Positions 11,197-22,111 of a DNA stretch of 64,000 bases are shown piece after piece (the stretch's first letter is position 1; each line of letters opens with the position of its first letter). The position numbers and the translations under genes were made by a program. The notes under the pieces are model-generated. The model saw only the letters and a program-made list of their open reading frames with translations. It had not been told where the DNA came from and made no database searches. Source of the stretch: Protoeuglena noctilucae (Eukaryota > Chlorophyta > Pedinophyceae > Marsupiomonadales > Marsupiomonadaceae); contig OY253679.1 in assembly GCA_958009085.1 (NCBI GenBank), forward strand, positions 372,001 to 436,000, in the 5' to 3' direction.

Positions 11197-12243
11197 CGCT
11201 GCCCCTTCCCTCCCCGCGCGGGGCCTGCGATGCGACCGATGCGATAGGTCACTCGCGCCGGCATCCGCGCCCCCGCATGGGCACGCGACGCGGGTCGAAG
11301 GGGCCCATTGAGTTGCCCGACGAAAACGGATCCCCGGGTCAACGCGCATGGAGTTTCGGGACGTGGCTGACTGCAGAAGCATGACCAAAAAGCCGCGAAG
11401 GCAGCGCGCGGGCGGGCAAGCGCCTGTCGCGGGACCTAGCGCGGCTGGCATGGCGTCGGCAGAGCAGGGTGGCGCCGGGCCCGCGAGCCGGGCAAAAGGG
11501 GGCCAGAAAGGCGCAGAAGAGACATCCATCGCAGAGTAAGCCTACCTGGTCCCGAGGGCGCGCCAGAGCCTCCGCCCCGCGTCGGCGTCCCCTGCGGAGC
11601 GTAATCAGCGTCAAGACGAGCCCTCCCTTGCCTCGCGGAGTATCGCTGGACCTGCGCGTGCGACGCTCGAGGCGATCTATGTTGCAGGATCCACAGACCG
11701 CGGCACAGCATATTGCTAGTGCGCTGCTCCAGTGCCACCATCTGGTGGAGGCTCAAGCGGCTAAGATACGAGGCCGCAGGGCAGCGCCGGCTCAGCGACG
11801 CCGCCAGTAGCGCAGATACGACGGCAGGACCCGCCGATACGCCAGGGCGGGTCCGGGGCGTGCGATGGCCCTCCAAGCAACTCGTGTGCTGAGCGGCCCC
11901 CACCTGCGAGCCCCCAGTGCCGATTGCGTGAATGTCCGGAGTGTCGCGGTCGCGGCGGCGCCTTGACCGCCCCGCTGGTGACACAGCCAGTTCCGTGCTG
12001 GACCGGGCTGTCGAGGGCGGAGCCGGATGCCGACACCAACGCGTCGCCTGGGCACATTGCGACGACAACGTCGCCTGCGTCACCCGTGTGACCCAATCGT
12101 ACATGCGCCTGAGCGGGTGGGCCGCATACCTAGCTTCGCTCCACCACGCCCTCTCCCGTGACGCCGCGAGGAGTTTTGGGCTGTGCCGCTGTTGTTCCTG
12201 GAATCTTTTCGTCGCACCATCCGCAACTCGCGCACTCGCGAGC
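11197..12243. other. Divergent intergenic region
   Basis: The 1-kb space between the EF-hand-like gene (-) and TRM1 (+) should hold both promoters. A 43-codon plus-strand frame starting MLQDPQTAAQHIASALLQCH at 11680-11811 could form an amphipathic helix, but it has no further support. A long minus-strand open frame across the region looks like a GC-driven artefact. Confidence 0.4.
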
Positions 12244-15200
12244 ATGGCCGGCAATGGCGCGGTGCAAGGTGCCCGCCGCGTCCCGAGCCGCCGAGCCGGG
12301 GGCCCTGTCGCGATGCCGTCCCGCGCTTTCGCAGTGAGACAGGGTCGCTCACGATGCGCGTTCTTATCTGCCCCCAGGGGACGCGGCGCAGTTCACGGAG
12401 CTGCGGGAGGGGCAGGCGCGCATCCTGCTGCAGGGAAACGAGGCCTTTTACAACAAGGCCCAGGTCCAGAACCGCGACCTTTCCATCGCCGTCATCCGCC
12501 AATTCGCCGAGCTCAGGTGCTCCCGCGCGGCTGTCCCCGCGCGGCGCGCGCAGGGCGCCGCTGCGGGCGGGCAGGCCGCACGCTTCAGCGCCGTGCCACT
12601 TGCCGCGTCTCGCGCCCGCAGGGCCGCGGAGCTCGACGCGGGGCGCGGTCCGCGACACCTCGTCTCCCGCCGGCAGCGCGCGCGTGCGGCGCAGGGTGCC
12701 TCGGACGACGGAGCGACAGCGGAGGGTCAGCCTGCGCTTGCCGATGCACCTGGCCCTTCCGGGCAGGCGGAGGGCTGCGGCGGGGATGGCGCCGAGGACG
12801 CCGGCGCTGCCCCGGATCGCCGGCTGCGGGTGCTGGAGGCCCTGGGCGCCACGGGGCTAAGGTCGATACGCTATGCGCTGGAGTTGGGCGACACGGTGGT
12901 GCGCGAGGTGGTGTGCAACGACATGTCCCATGAGGCGAGGACGAGGGGTGCGTGGTGGCGGGGGTTTTGAGTGCAATTGCCGTACCACGTTGCGGTGGCT
13001 AAGAGATGGTCTTGCTTAGACTAACGAGGGCCACGCCACCAGCTGCCACCTCTGCCCCATTCACGCCTTTCCCTCCCCGCCCTCTCTCTCCCCACCTCTG
13101 CCCCACTCACTCTCCTCCCTACCCCGCCCTCTCTGTCCCCACCTTTGCCCCACTCACTCGTTCCCTTCCCGCCCTCTTACCCCCCAGGCCGTGGCCAGCA
13201 TGCGCCGCAACATCGCCCACAACGGCCCCGCCGCCGAGCGCATCGTCACTCCCTCCCAGAGCGACGCCCGCGTCCTCATGCTGCAAGCTGCCAGCGAGGC
13301 GGGGAGGACCGCGACGCAAGAGGGACTGTTTGATGTCATTGACATTGACCCATACGGTGCCCCAGTGCAGTTCCTCGACGCAGCCGTCCAGGCAAGTTGG
13401 CGATAATGGCGGCGGCGGTGGTTACTGTGTTCGGCGGTGGTTCTGTTTTGTACAGAAAGGGACCTCGTGTCAGTGCAGTGCTGCTTGCCCCGTCACCCTT
13501 CCTCTTTTGTACCGAGCATCAACCATCTCTGTCCCATCATCGTCTCCCTGCCCACCTCCATGTCCCAATCGCCGTCTCCCTGTTCCCATTATCATTCCCC
13601 ACTCCCAAACCCCAGGCCGTGTCAGACGGGGGCCTCCTCTGCGTGACGGCGACCGACATGGCTGTGCTGTGCGGCAACACGGGCGAGGCGTGCTATGCCA
13701 AGTACGGGTCGTACCCCCTGCACCGGGCGTACGGCCACGAGCAGGGCATCCGAATCCTGCTTGCGTGCCTCGAGAGCAACGCCGCGAGGCACAAGAGATA
13801 CATCGTGCCGCTGCTCAGGTGAGACGTGAGCTTGTGAGGGTGCTTTGTGGAAGACATCGTGCCCGTGCTCAGGTGAGTTGCATGGCAGGGTGCGTGGTGG
13901 GTTGAGGAGTGCACCGTGCCGCTGCTCAGGTGAGCTGCGGAGGGTGCACAGTGCACCCGCCGTCTATGCCCATCAGGTGCTTAGCAAGCACTGCGAACAA
14001 ACACCATTGTCACTGCCTCAACCCACTCCATTCCTACCCCCCCCTCAGCCTCCACATGGACTTCTACGTCCGCGTCTTCGTTCGCATCTTCACCTCCCCC
14101 CGAGAGTCCAAGAACGCGGCGTGCAAGCTGGCGTACGTCTACCAGTCGCAGGGGTGCAGCTCCTTCTTCCTTCAGCGCGTGGGGGAGAGGCAGGGGAGGG
14201 GGCAGGGGACCAAGTACACGCCGGGGCACGGGTGAGGGGTGGGGCATGTGGGTAGAGTGGTGTGCAGGGATGCGTGGGGTGGGAGGGATGCTGTGGGTGG
14301 TTGTCAAGCCCACTATGCGCTCTGACACCCCCTCTTCCACACCCGTTCTCTCCATACCCCCCACCCCTCACGCCTCTCATACCTCTCACCAACACCCCCC
14401 ACCCACCCCCCTCCTCTCCCCAGCCCCGTGGTCCCCGAGCGTTGCCCCGAGACCGACGCCCCCTTCCTCATGGGAGGGCCCCTGTGGGCCGACCCCATCC
14501 ACGACATGGCCGTCGCCAGAAACGTGCTCTCTGACGTCGAGGCGCGCGGGGAGGGGCAATACCCGGCCGCCAGTCGGGTGGCGGCGGTGCTGACGAACGT
14601 GCTGGAGGAGCTGCCAGACACGCCCCTGTACCTAGACATGCACGAGCTCTGCCGGGCGCTGCGGGCGACGGCGCCGAAGGCGGACGTGCTGAGGAGCGCC
14701 ATTGTTAATGCGGGGTACCGGTGAGGGTGGAGGGATGCACAGGGGTGGGGCGTGGGGGAGCGGTGGGGGTGGGGGACTGGTGAGGGTGTGGAGTGGCACG
14801 GGGATGGGGTGGGGGTTACAGCTGCCATCACCAACCCATCCTTCGCTCTCTCTTTTGCGACATGTACCGCTTCAACCCATCCCTCTCTCCCTCTTTCTCC
14901 CCCCCCAGCGTCTCCTCCTGCCACGCGAGCCCCCTGGGCCTCAAGACCGACGCCCCCTGGCACGTCATTTGGGACATCATGCGCTGCTGGGTGCGGCAGA
15001 CGAGCGCGGCGGCCGGGTCGCGCCCCCCCGACCCGGGATCGTACATGGCGAAGCTGCTGTCCAAGCCACCCAAGGTGGAGGCTTCCTTCGCCAGAAACGC
15101 CGCGGCGCTGTCGGCCGCCAAGGCCGCCAGGAAGAACCGGTTCCCGCCCAACCCGGAGGAGCACTGGGGGCCGCAGGTGGGGGATAGTGTGGTGTGATGG

Positions 15201-15702
15201 GGAGTTGATCGGGGGAGCTGCAGGTGGGGGGTTGGGGAGAGTGAGGGTGCTTGTGATATGGGAGTTGATGAGGGGGTCGCGGGTGGTGGGAATTGATAAG
15301 GGGGGCCGCAGGTGGGGGGTTGAGGGAGTTGTGAGGGTGCGGGGGTGGGGCTGTATGAGCGATGGGCGGCAACGCTGTGGGCAGTCGCGCCAGTCCCTAG
15401 CAGGTAGCTGGGCCCATGCATTCTTTGTTTCTGAACCCTTACCGTCACCCTTTCTTATCTCCTCGTGTCCCTCTCAGCGTCGCCACGGCAGGCCCGCACT
15501 GAAGGGTCACGCTGTGGAGAAGGCGAGGAGCAAGGGGGAGGAGGGCAACGGGGTGACGGCAGATGGGGAAGCGACAGATGGTCAGGGCGAGGGGGCTGGG
15601 GCAGGCGCAGGGCCGGGGGTTGGGGCGGACGCGGGGGCGGGTGCAGGGACGGGGGATGGCGACGGGGAGCGAGGGGCCAAGCGGGCTCGGACGAAGGGGT
15701 AG
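12244..15702 (+). CDS. TRM1: tRNA (guanine(26)-N2)-dimethyltransferase TRM1
   Basis: This enzyme methylates G26 of tRNAs using S-adenosylmethionine, in nucleus and/or organelles. Nine exons: 12244-12268, 12378-12516, 12622-12934, 13188-13391, 13616-13818, 14049-14231, 14424-14720, 14909-15176, 15478-15702, encoding 618 residues. Diagnostic parts: NEAFYNKAQVQNRDLSIAVI near the N-terminus, the SAM-fold strand LEALGATGLRSIRYALE at about 140-157, the catalytic IDPYG at about 211-215, and LLSLHMDFYVRVF in the second half. The tail (about 545-618) is Gly/Ala/Asp-rich and ends in a basic KRARTKG that could be a nuclear signal. Two introns (at 12935 and 13392) begin with GC; only these boundaries restore the family's HEA-VASMRRN and AAVQ-AVSDGG joins. 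The first exon is short and is inferred from phase. Degenerate copies of exon ends lie in introns 5 and 8. Confidence 0.93.
13797..13935 (+). repeat. Tandem exon-edge copies, TRM1 intron 5
   Basis: The end of exon 5 with its donor (ATCGTGCCGCTGCTCAG followed by GTGAG) appears three times, with exon-like ends at 13818, 13872 and 13929. The intron parts of the units are related but more diverged than the exon-like part. Confidence 0.85.
15166..15326 (+). repeat. Exon-edge copies, TRM1 intron 8
   Basis: The exon 8 end and donor (GGGGGCCGCAG followed by GTGGGGG) recur downstream in the intron at about 15211-15235 and 15299-15325, with a weaker copy near 15275-15290. Confidence 0.7.
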
Positions 15703-16295
15703 CGGGCACGGTGCTGTGGCTGAATGCGGTGCAGGTGCACAGGTTGAAAAGCATCCTCCTTTGGTGGGCTCCGCTGGTGCTGGTGCTGTTTCGGTGCCAG
15801 TGGAGCGGAAAGCCAGCAAGTGAGGCTGCCAGCGGCAGAAACTGGTCCACAGATGTGTTGTTGGCAAGCCGACCCACCAGCTCGGTTCAAGTCGAGGCCG
15901 GCTGCGCCATCACGCTTGTCTTCTCACCTGGTCCTGCCCCGTTCTCTCTCACCGCATTCGTTGGTGGTGACGCCGCCCGCTCGCCATCCTTTATTGATAT
16001 ACTCGCAAGCAGTGCGCCACAGAGGGCTCCAAGAGAAGGCGCCCGCGCTCGCGGAGGGTCGCGTGTCGAGCGATGGTCATGAAGGGGATCATGGTGCTGG
16101 GCGGTGAGTGCCGCGGCATCACTCATTGGTTGTCAGATCACACGCTTTGCACGTCGCCTGCGCGCCGGCGCCTTTCGTATCCCGGCCGGGGAGCGGCCGG
16201 CGCGGACGAGGCGGGACTGCAACCGTGTTTTCCCCAGCGAGTGGCCCGCGAATGAGCGAGTTTCCCACCGCACCATCAATACTAGTATATTCTGC
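15703..16295. other. Intergenic between two plus-strand genes
   Basis: About 590 bases holding the TRM1 3' end and probably the promoter of the small membrane-protein gene. I found no supported exon, RNA gene or repeat. Confidence 0.45.
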
Positions 16296-16638
16296 ATGAC
16301 TCGGGATGGCAGGCGGGCCCTCATTCTCCTAACCTGCGCCAGAGCCGCCCCGTCCGCAGCGCTCGGCGCGGGGCTGTACTTCCTCGCGAGGTACGACATC
16401 CGAAGGAGCGGGCATATGTTTCGACAGAACGTAGGCGTCATAAAGAACTGGCTGGAGGAGGCGGGGAAGGCTGCGGAGAGGTGCGCGGCGCGCGGGCGGG
16501 TTTCGCTTCGCAGCACGGATTGCAAGCCGTGCGGGGGACTCATCCCGCCCCCTTGGCCGCCGCCGCAGCGCATCGAAGGACGTTAAGAAGCTGCCCAAGG
16601 ATGGGAAGGGAGATGGGGGCGGGCCAGGCTCCGGATGA
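16296..16638 (+). CDS. Small single-pass membrane protein, function unknown
   Basis: Two exons, 16296-16480 and 16569-16638, joined by a GT-AG intron in phase 2, encode 84 residues. Residues about 8-32 are hydrophobic with small residues and would make one membrane helix. They are followed by ARYDIRRSGHMFRQNVGVIK and an amphipathic helix ending EEAGKAAE. The C-terminus is Lys/Gly-rich. The RYDIRRSGHMFRQNV stretch looks conserved rather than random, but I cannot name the family. The stop lies 212 bp from the stop of the convergent CtBP-like gene. An alternative is that this is a fragment of a longer gene starting upstream. Confidence 0.55.
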
Positions 16639-16850
16639 CGTGCTTTTGGCAAAGGCTCTCGTTGCAGCTGATGCCAAAGTTTTGCTTATTACCTCGCGCT
16701 TTCTTCACTGGCCCTACCTCGTCCCTCGCCGCGTCGTTCAATCGGTCGTACGACTCGCCGCGAACGGCCTACCTCAGCGTGGGCCCTGGCAGCAGCGCTC
16801 CGGCACAGCCCCACGCGAGATGAAAGCACGCGCCCCTCACTTCCACACAA

Positions 16851-19138
16851 TCACACGGTGTCCGACAGCCCCTCAGCGAGTCCCTCGGCGTCAGTCATGA
16901 ACTGGAGTATCGAGCGGCCCAGCGTGGAGTCGACCGAAGCGTCCACCGCACCGCCCCTGGCAAGCGACCCTGGGTGTGCAAGGGCGAGACCGGTTGCCAT
17001 CACATCGTGACCCACCACCACCCCAAACATCCCATACATGCACCAATATCGCATCTGCGCCCAAGCCACAGCGGATCGCATCCCACGCCCCACGCCACCG
17101 CATGCCAATCCGCATCGCCCATACAGTCCCAACCCAACCGCCTCTAATGGCACGCGACATGAGAGGTGCCTCCAGTCGTGCGGCTCTACATCTGCCGCGA
17201 CTCACCGGGCAGCCCCAGCGTACCCCCCTCGCCGCCCTCCCCGGACCCCTGCTCCCCTTGCATGCGGTCCAGCACCTTCCCTACGATCTGCACGGCCCTG
17301 ACGCAGGCGTTACTCGCGGACTGGTCCGAGTAGGTGACCAGGCGGTGCGGCAGGATCTGCACGTTGGGCTGGTACCGCACCCACGCCTCGTCCCACACGC
17401 CCGAATTGGAGTCGAGGGTGGCGAGGTATGCCAGCTGCCCCGACAAGAGGGCGTGCTTCACGTCCACGTCATCCACCGCCACCTCGCAGGCCAAGAGGAT
17501 CTGGGAGACGAGGGTCGAGGCAATGATCGACGTGATGAGTGCATAATTACGACGGTCAAACTCATGTAGAGATTATACAGTGCACAGCACACGAGACAAG
17601 ACGGGGACGGCACGGTGTGAGGGAGCAGCTGCGAGCGTTACACAGTCCCCAATGGTCCCACTCCCCTCACCAGGATGGCACCCGCAGGCATCAGCCCCAG
17701 CGTCTCTGCCGTGATGAGCGGCGAGCCTGCCTCTGACCCCGGTCCCCCGGCTGCTGGGGCGTGTACCGACACCGCTGTGGCGCAGCTGAGGAACTCTTCC
17801 AGGCTGGATATGCACTCGACGAAGCCTGGGACCTCCTCTGCGGATAGAAAGGCGGGATAAAACGATGAGAATAGTGGCTATGCTGGTGCGCATTGTCAGG
17901 GACCTTGTTTGCATGGCCAGGGGCATTCGAAAGTAAGAACGACTAGAGACCCAAAAGCTGTGAGGTGGCACGTAGATGGTGGCATAGCGATGGTGGTAGA
18001 GTCGCAGCAGTGACCTGACCCATCGCACATCGCCCCGCTCACCGGGCGTGTCGGACAGGATAGCGGGAGGCAAAGAATCCGACCCTTCCCACGTGGGGTC
18101 ATATGCGACCACACGCATGTTGAACCCCTGAGCGCGGAGGGCCACACCCCTCGCAGACCGGTCCCAGCCCCAAATGCCCAGCGTCTGGCCCATGCACCGC
18201 CGCAGTCCCGACAGGCACCGGGCGCTGGGCATCACGGGGCAGGACGTGGCGCCGCCCGCCACGCTCTGAGACGGGATGCGCCTGCGGGGGTGGGGGTGGG
18301 GGTTGATCGTCATGCGCGGCCGTGGGCAGTGGGTGGCAGCGTTGGGCATACCAGACAGGTAACATCAAGCACATGCACGAGCCCTGAGCAGGAGCCTGGG
18401 CCTGACATGGCGTGAGTCCTCCAACAATAGCACCGCTCGCCTCATGAAGTTGAGCAGTACGGACATGATGGTGTCAGCGACCTCGTTGTGCGTGGACCTC
18501 TGCACCTGCAAGATGTCCCCGATGCCCACTTGCGATGCCACCTCGGCGTCCAGGTTTGGGTGCTGAGACTGCAGGGCGCGGGCGACTGGACTCGATGAAA
18601 GTGATACGGAACTCGCATCAGCGACGTTGCGAGAGTGTCGCCAGCCGTGCAGCGCACGCTGCGGCAGCCAGCCGTCGCGCGCTAGGAGAGGCATGCGAAC
18701 GCACCAGAGTGCACACGACGAGCTTGTCCGTTAGTCGCTTCTGGATGGATGGGTGCAGCTCGTAGACGCTGGGGACGATGACCGCGAACGACGCCTCCAG
18801 GAGCTCCTGGTCGACCTGCGCGGGATCGGGCCGGCGAGACAACTAGCACAGCTGCAAATCGCAGATGACGTCGGGGCGCACAAGCTCCAGCTGCGCTGGC
18901 ACGCCGGGGTCAGGACTGCGCGTAAACAGTTCAGGACGCCGCGCGAGATCCGGCGTTCCGCGCAACGGCGCTGGCAAGCCATGAGATGGATACGAACGAG
19001 ACGCACCTCCTCGGGGCACATGACGGTGCGCACGCCCTTGCGCTCGAGCAGCTGGAGCTCCACTTGAAGCCCCGGCGCCTCCAGACCGAGCACCATGACC
19101 GTCGGGCGGTCGGAGATCTGATCTAGAAGCGCATCCAT
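16851..19138 (-). CDS. CtBP/ANGUSTIFOLIA-like dehydrogenase-fold protein
   Basis: The order of conserved parts matches the CtBP family, especially plant ANGUSTIFOLIA. These are an N-terminal strand-helix unit (RPTVMVLGLEAPGLQVELQL), the helix EVADTIMSVLLNFMRR, the nucleotide-binding unit LSGLRRCMGQTLGIWGWDRS, then GAILILLACEVAVDD-like and a C-terminal helix VQIVGKVLDRMQG. Secure minus-strand exons: 19138-19007, one ending at CTL near 18710, 18568 to about 18375, 18281-18043, 17837-17671, 17500-17206 and 16969-16851. The second exon, near 18910-18840, is unsettled because the natural frame carries a TAG unless a short intron of about 66 bases is assumed. The Rossmann glycine motif is changed (GIWGWDRS), as ANGUSTIFOLIA also departs from active dehydrogenases, so a non-enzymatic role is likely. 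Confidence 0.65.
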
Positions 19139-19584
19139 GATCCCTCTATCGCGCACAAAGCATCACAGCGCGGCCGGCCCCGCGGCCAGAGAGTTCGTGG
19201 CCTCTACGCGCAGTGAGGGAGCAAAACTGCCTCGCGAGCCAATCAACAGCCACCCTCCGATCACGGCGAATGCCACACGTCAACACTGAACGCGTCGTGC
19301 GCGTTGCCGGGGTCAAGGCGATCGAGGCGCGACGGCGGGGCGACCTCGCTGCAAACGAGGGGATTCAAGCGCCTAGACGTGCAGACAGGCGGGGGGACGG
19401 CACGGCCTCTACCAGCCACTTACTCTCGGCATCACCTGCGCGTGAGACCCAACGGGGAAGGAAATCCGCGACAATCACCGACGCTGGCAAAGTGTAAGAA
19501 AATGCTCGTCGACGCTGAAGCGCCCGGGCCTGCGCGCCTCCCAGCCATTCACCAAGCGCTCTGCGGTGTGGGGTTGGACGCGAA
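19139..19584. promoter_or_regulatory. Divergent intergenic region, CtBP-like/cL38
   Basis: About 450 bases between the start codons of two diverging genes, so both promoters should lie here. No TATA-like or other specific element stands out. Confidence 0.4.
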
Positions 19585-20091
19585 ATGCTGACCCTCACCG
19601 CCACGAAGCTCACCCCCGCGAGGGCGGGCCGCCAGGGCCCCGTCGCGGTAACCTGCCGCGTGCAGGAGAAGGGGGCCAAGCACTTGGAGAAGAGCCGGCC
19701 GAAGAAGGTGGGGCGCGCGGCTGGGGACGCGCGGTCCCAGCACTGCGGAGGCTGGAGCCACGTGCGGCTTTATCCGCGGCCGCGGCGCGCTCCCCGGCCC
19801 AGGCGTCCAGCCGAGCGCCCCCACGTATGTGTTCGATCGCTGTCCTCACACAACTGCGTCGGGACAGCTCTGATGGGGGCGCCGGGACACGAGAGGGTCC
19901 CGACCAGCAGCAGCGGACGCCTGGCCTGAGAAACGGGCTCGCATCGTGCCTGGCCACGTGGCCCCCATCTCACGCTGCCCGTCCGTCTCCATCCGCAGAC
20001 GACGCCGGCCGACCGGAACCGGAAGCCCGCGCAGTACGCGCCGCTGCCGCCCGCCCCGCCGCAGTTCACTGTCAAGAGCTCGAGCAAGTGA
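19585..20091 (+). CDS. PSRP6: Plastid ribosomal protein cL38 (PSRP6)
   Basis: A plastid-specific protein of the large ribosomal subunit, encoded in the nucleus and imported. Two exons, 19585-19707 and 19999-20091, phase 0, encode 71 residues. After a short basic and hydroxylated leader (MLTLTATKLTPARAGRQGP) the mature part reads HLEKSRPKKTTPADRNRKP, then QYAPLPPAPPQFTV. This matches the land-plant PSRP6 signature of a TRPKK basic run, then DI.RKP..YAPLPPLPPEW. The start is the first ATG of an open frame with a transit-like composition. This is one of the clearest markers that the genome belongs to the green lineage. Confidence 0.85.
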
Positions 20092-20829
20092 AGCCTCGTG
20101 TCCAGCTTTAGCCGGTGAGAGTGTGTCTGAACGCTGCTATGGTCCGGGGCTTTCAGAAGGCGTCGTGAACCAACGCTGCATACGATGAGCACCCTCCACT
20201 CGACCCCCGCAGGAGTCCGGGTGCGATGGAACGGGCCTGCCGTGACATGACCGTGCCTGGCTGTCCAAGATGACCTCCCGACTTCGACCTGACCCCAAAC
20301 CCCCTTCTTTCCCTGAGTAACCCTTGCACAGTGTTCGCCAGCTGCTAGCTGCCACCGCTGCGCCTGCCTGTTGTGCATACTGCACAGGCGCTAAGCTGGT
20401 TTGCTTTGGACCCCGTGAATACGTCCTACGGTATCCTCTGCGCTTTGCGTCGTCTCACGTGCCTTTCGGCATATGACACTAAGCCATAGCTGGGTGCGAG
20501 TCTGGCCTCAGAGACTCTAGTCCGAAACAGCGATGGTTATCGTCAGAGCCAAGGCTCGGGAAACACATCGCGTTCTCATCACCGGCCAGCTCCCGACACC
20601 ACAGCAAGTCGGCCACGCATCGGCCTCAGCCACCGACAGCCGTCGACATGGGCTGTGCCTACCCGCCCCCAGGGGCAGCTCCACGTCCCCATTCAAGGAG
20701 AGAGCCAGCAGGAGCTCCACACGCGCCCGTGACGGCGCCGGGACCCGCCAAGGCGATGCCCCCATACGAGCAAAGACGCAGAACCAAACACCCACAGCAA
20801 CTGTCGACAGAGATTGGGGCTCCGCCCGT
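20092..20829. other. Convergent intergenic region, cL38/eL42
   Basis: About 740 bases between two convergent stop codons. This is the longest convergent spacer between adjacent genes in the middle of the window. It should hold both 3' UTRs. I see no additional exon or RNA gene. Confidence 0.45.
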
Positions 20830-21770
20830 TTACCCGCCCTTGGCCTTCTTCGTCTGCCCACCGATCTCGAAATGCTTGCACCGCTGCGGGACAAGAGCAC
20901 GATGGCCACGTAAGCGGCCCTGGCGTGGACGCGCTAGCTCCCACAATGCTCCCGCTGGCAACGTCCGCCGCCCCCACCTTGATAGGCTTGAGCGCCTGGA
21001 ACTTGCACACCGAGCACGTCAGACGGAGCACGATCTTCTTGGTCGTCTTCGCCTTCTTGTGGAACACGGGCTTGGTCTGCAGGCACGTGCAGGGCCACAG
21101 CGCGTCAGCGAGGCGGCGCGGACCGGCCCGGCGCAGCGAGGGAGCGTATGCACGCCTGGTCTGGCGCGTGGGCTCGCGGGCGGCGCGCGCACCTGGCCCC
21201 CATACCCCGACTGCTTGCGGTCGTACCGACGCTTCCCCTGGGCGTACAGAGAGTCCTTGCCCTTCTTGTACTGCGTGACCTTGTGCATGGTGTGCTTCTT
21301 GCACTCCTTCCCCTTGCAGAAGAACTTCTTGACCTTCGGGATGTTCACCTGCGGGGGCGGCCCGGGCGCACGGCTCATGCCCGCCCGTCCGGCACTCTCC
21401 CGTGCGCGGCGCCATGCCCGCAGCGCGTGACTTGGACACGACAAGCAAGACGGAGCCCCGCGGTCGCGCGAAGAAATCCACGGGCTCCGCAGGAGGAATG
21501 CAAGGGCCCAGCAGAGCAGGCGGCGCGCCATCGACCGCGAGATGCGCATTCTCGAAGTCATGGATTGCGCGCCGCGCCCGCACGGCCTCCCGCGATGCGC
21601 AGGGGCCCCGAACCCCGCCCCGCACTTCCGTGCCCTCGCGGGGGTCGGGGCGCGATCCCCGGGGCGGTCGCGGGGGCGAAATCATCCAACGGAGCATTCC
21701 GGCGGGCGCGGTGCCGCGGCCCGACCCCGCCCGCGACACCCGAGCCCCCCGAGCCCCCGTCCCTCACCAT
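20830..21770 (-). CDS. RPL36A: 60S ribosomal protein eL42 (RPL36A/RPL44)
   Basis: A cytosolic large-subunit protein near the E site. Minus-strand exons: ATG alone at 21770-21768, 21348-21193, 21076-20978 and 20883-20830, giving 103 residues (family about 105). The protein reads [20 protein letters not shown], then [20 protein letters not shown], with the zinc-ribbon cysteines C-KGKEC and C-SVC and a C-terminal [17 protein letters not shown]. The intron directly after the ATG is inferred: the conserved protein begins at a perfect acceptor with no in-frame ATG, and a clean ATG|GTGAGG lies 419 bp upstream. All junctions are in phase. Confidence 0.93.
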
Positions 21771-22111
21771 CTCGGCCCCCCTTCCCCAGCGACTTCACCG
21801 ACAGGTGCTTGGGAAAAGGGCGCGTGAGTCGCGCGCCGAGGGACCTCGACGGCAGGCCTGCCCGACCCCTGAAACGCCAGTTGCAGCGCAGCACCGGGAG
21901 ACCGTCCCCGGCGGTTGCCCGATGCGGATTTCTGGCGCACTTGCCGTCGGTTTGTCTTCAATGCGCGCGGTCGCGGCGACTATAAGCTGGAATAAGCCTT
22001 TGTTCGCGCCACTGGCAGACCGCGAAAAGGTGTCAGTGAAACAAGCGCTTTTGCGCCTCGCCACGCGCTCCGGCCGTCCCCCCTGCCAGTTCCCCGGGTA
22101 TCGGCGAGAAG
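21771..22111. promoter_or_regulatory. Divergent promoter region, eL42/transketolase
   Basis: 341 bases separate the two start codons, so this is a shared or bidirectional promoter region for two presumably highly expressed genes. No canonical core element can be named with confidence. Confidence 0.45.

Noticed and set aside
9012-11384. A 790-codon plus-strand open frame across the EF-hand-like gene
   Set aside because: It is antisense to a gene with proper splice sites, begins inside the tRNA, and has the Arg/Pro/Gly/Ala bias expected from a GC-rich shadow frame.
11436-12254. A 272-codon minus-strand open frame between the EF-hand-like gene and TRM1
   Set aside because: No domain-like sequence, strongly biased composition, and it would cover two expected promoters.
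13807-13930. TRM1 exon-edge copies as extra coding exons
   Set aside because: Reading past the first donor meets an in-frame TGA immediately, and the family protein continues cleanly from 13818 to 14049.
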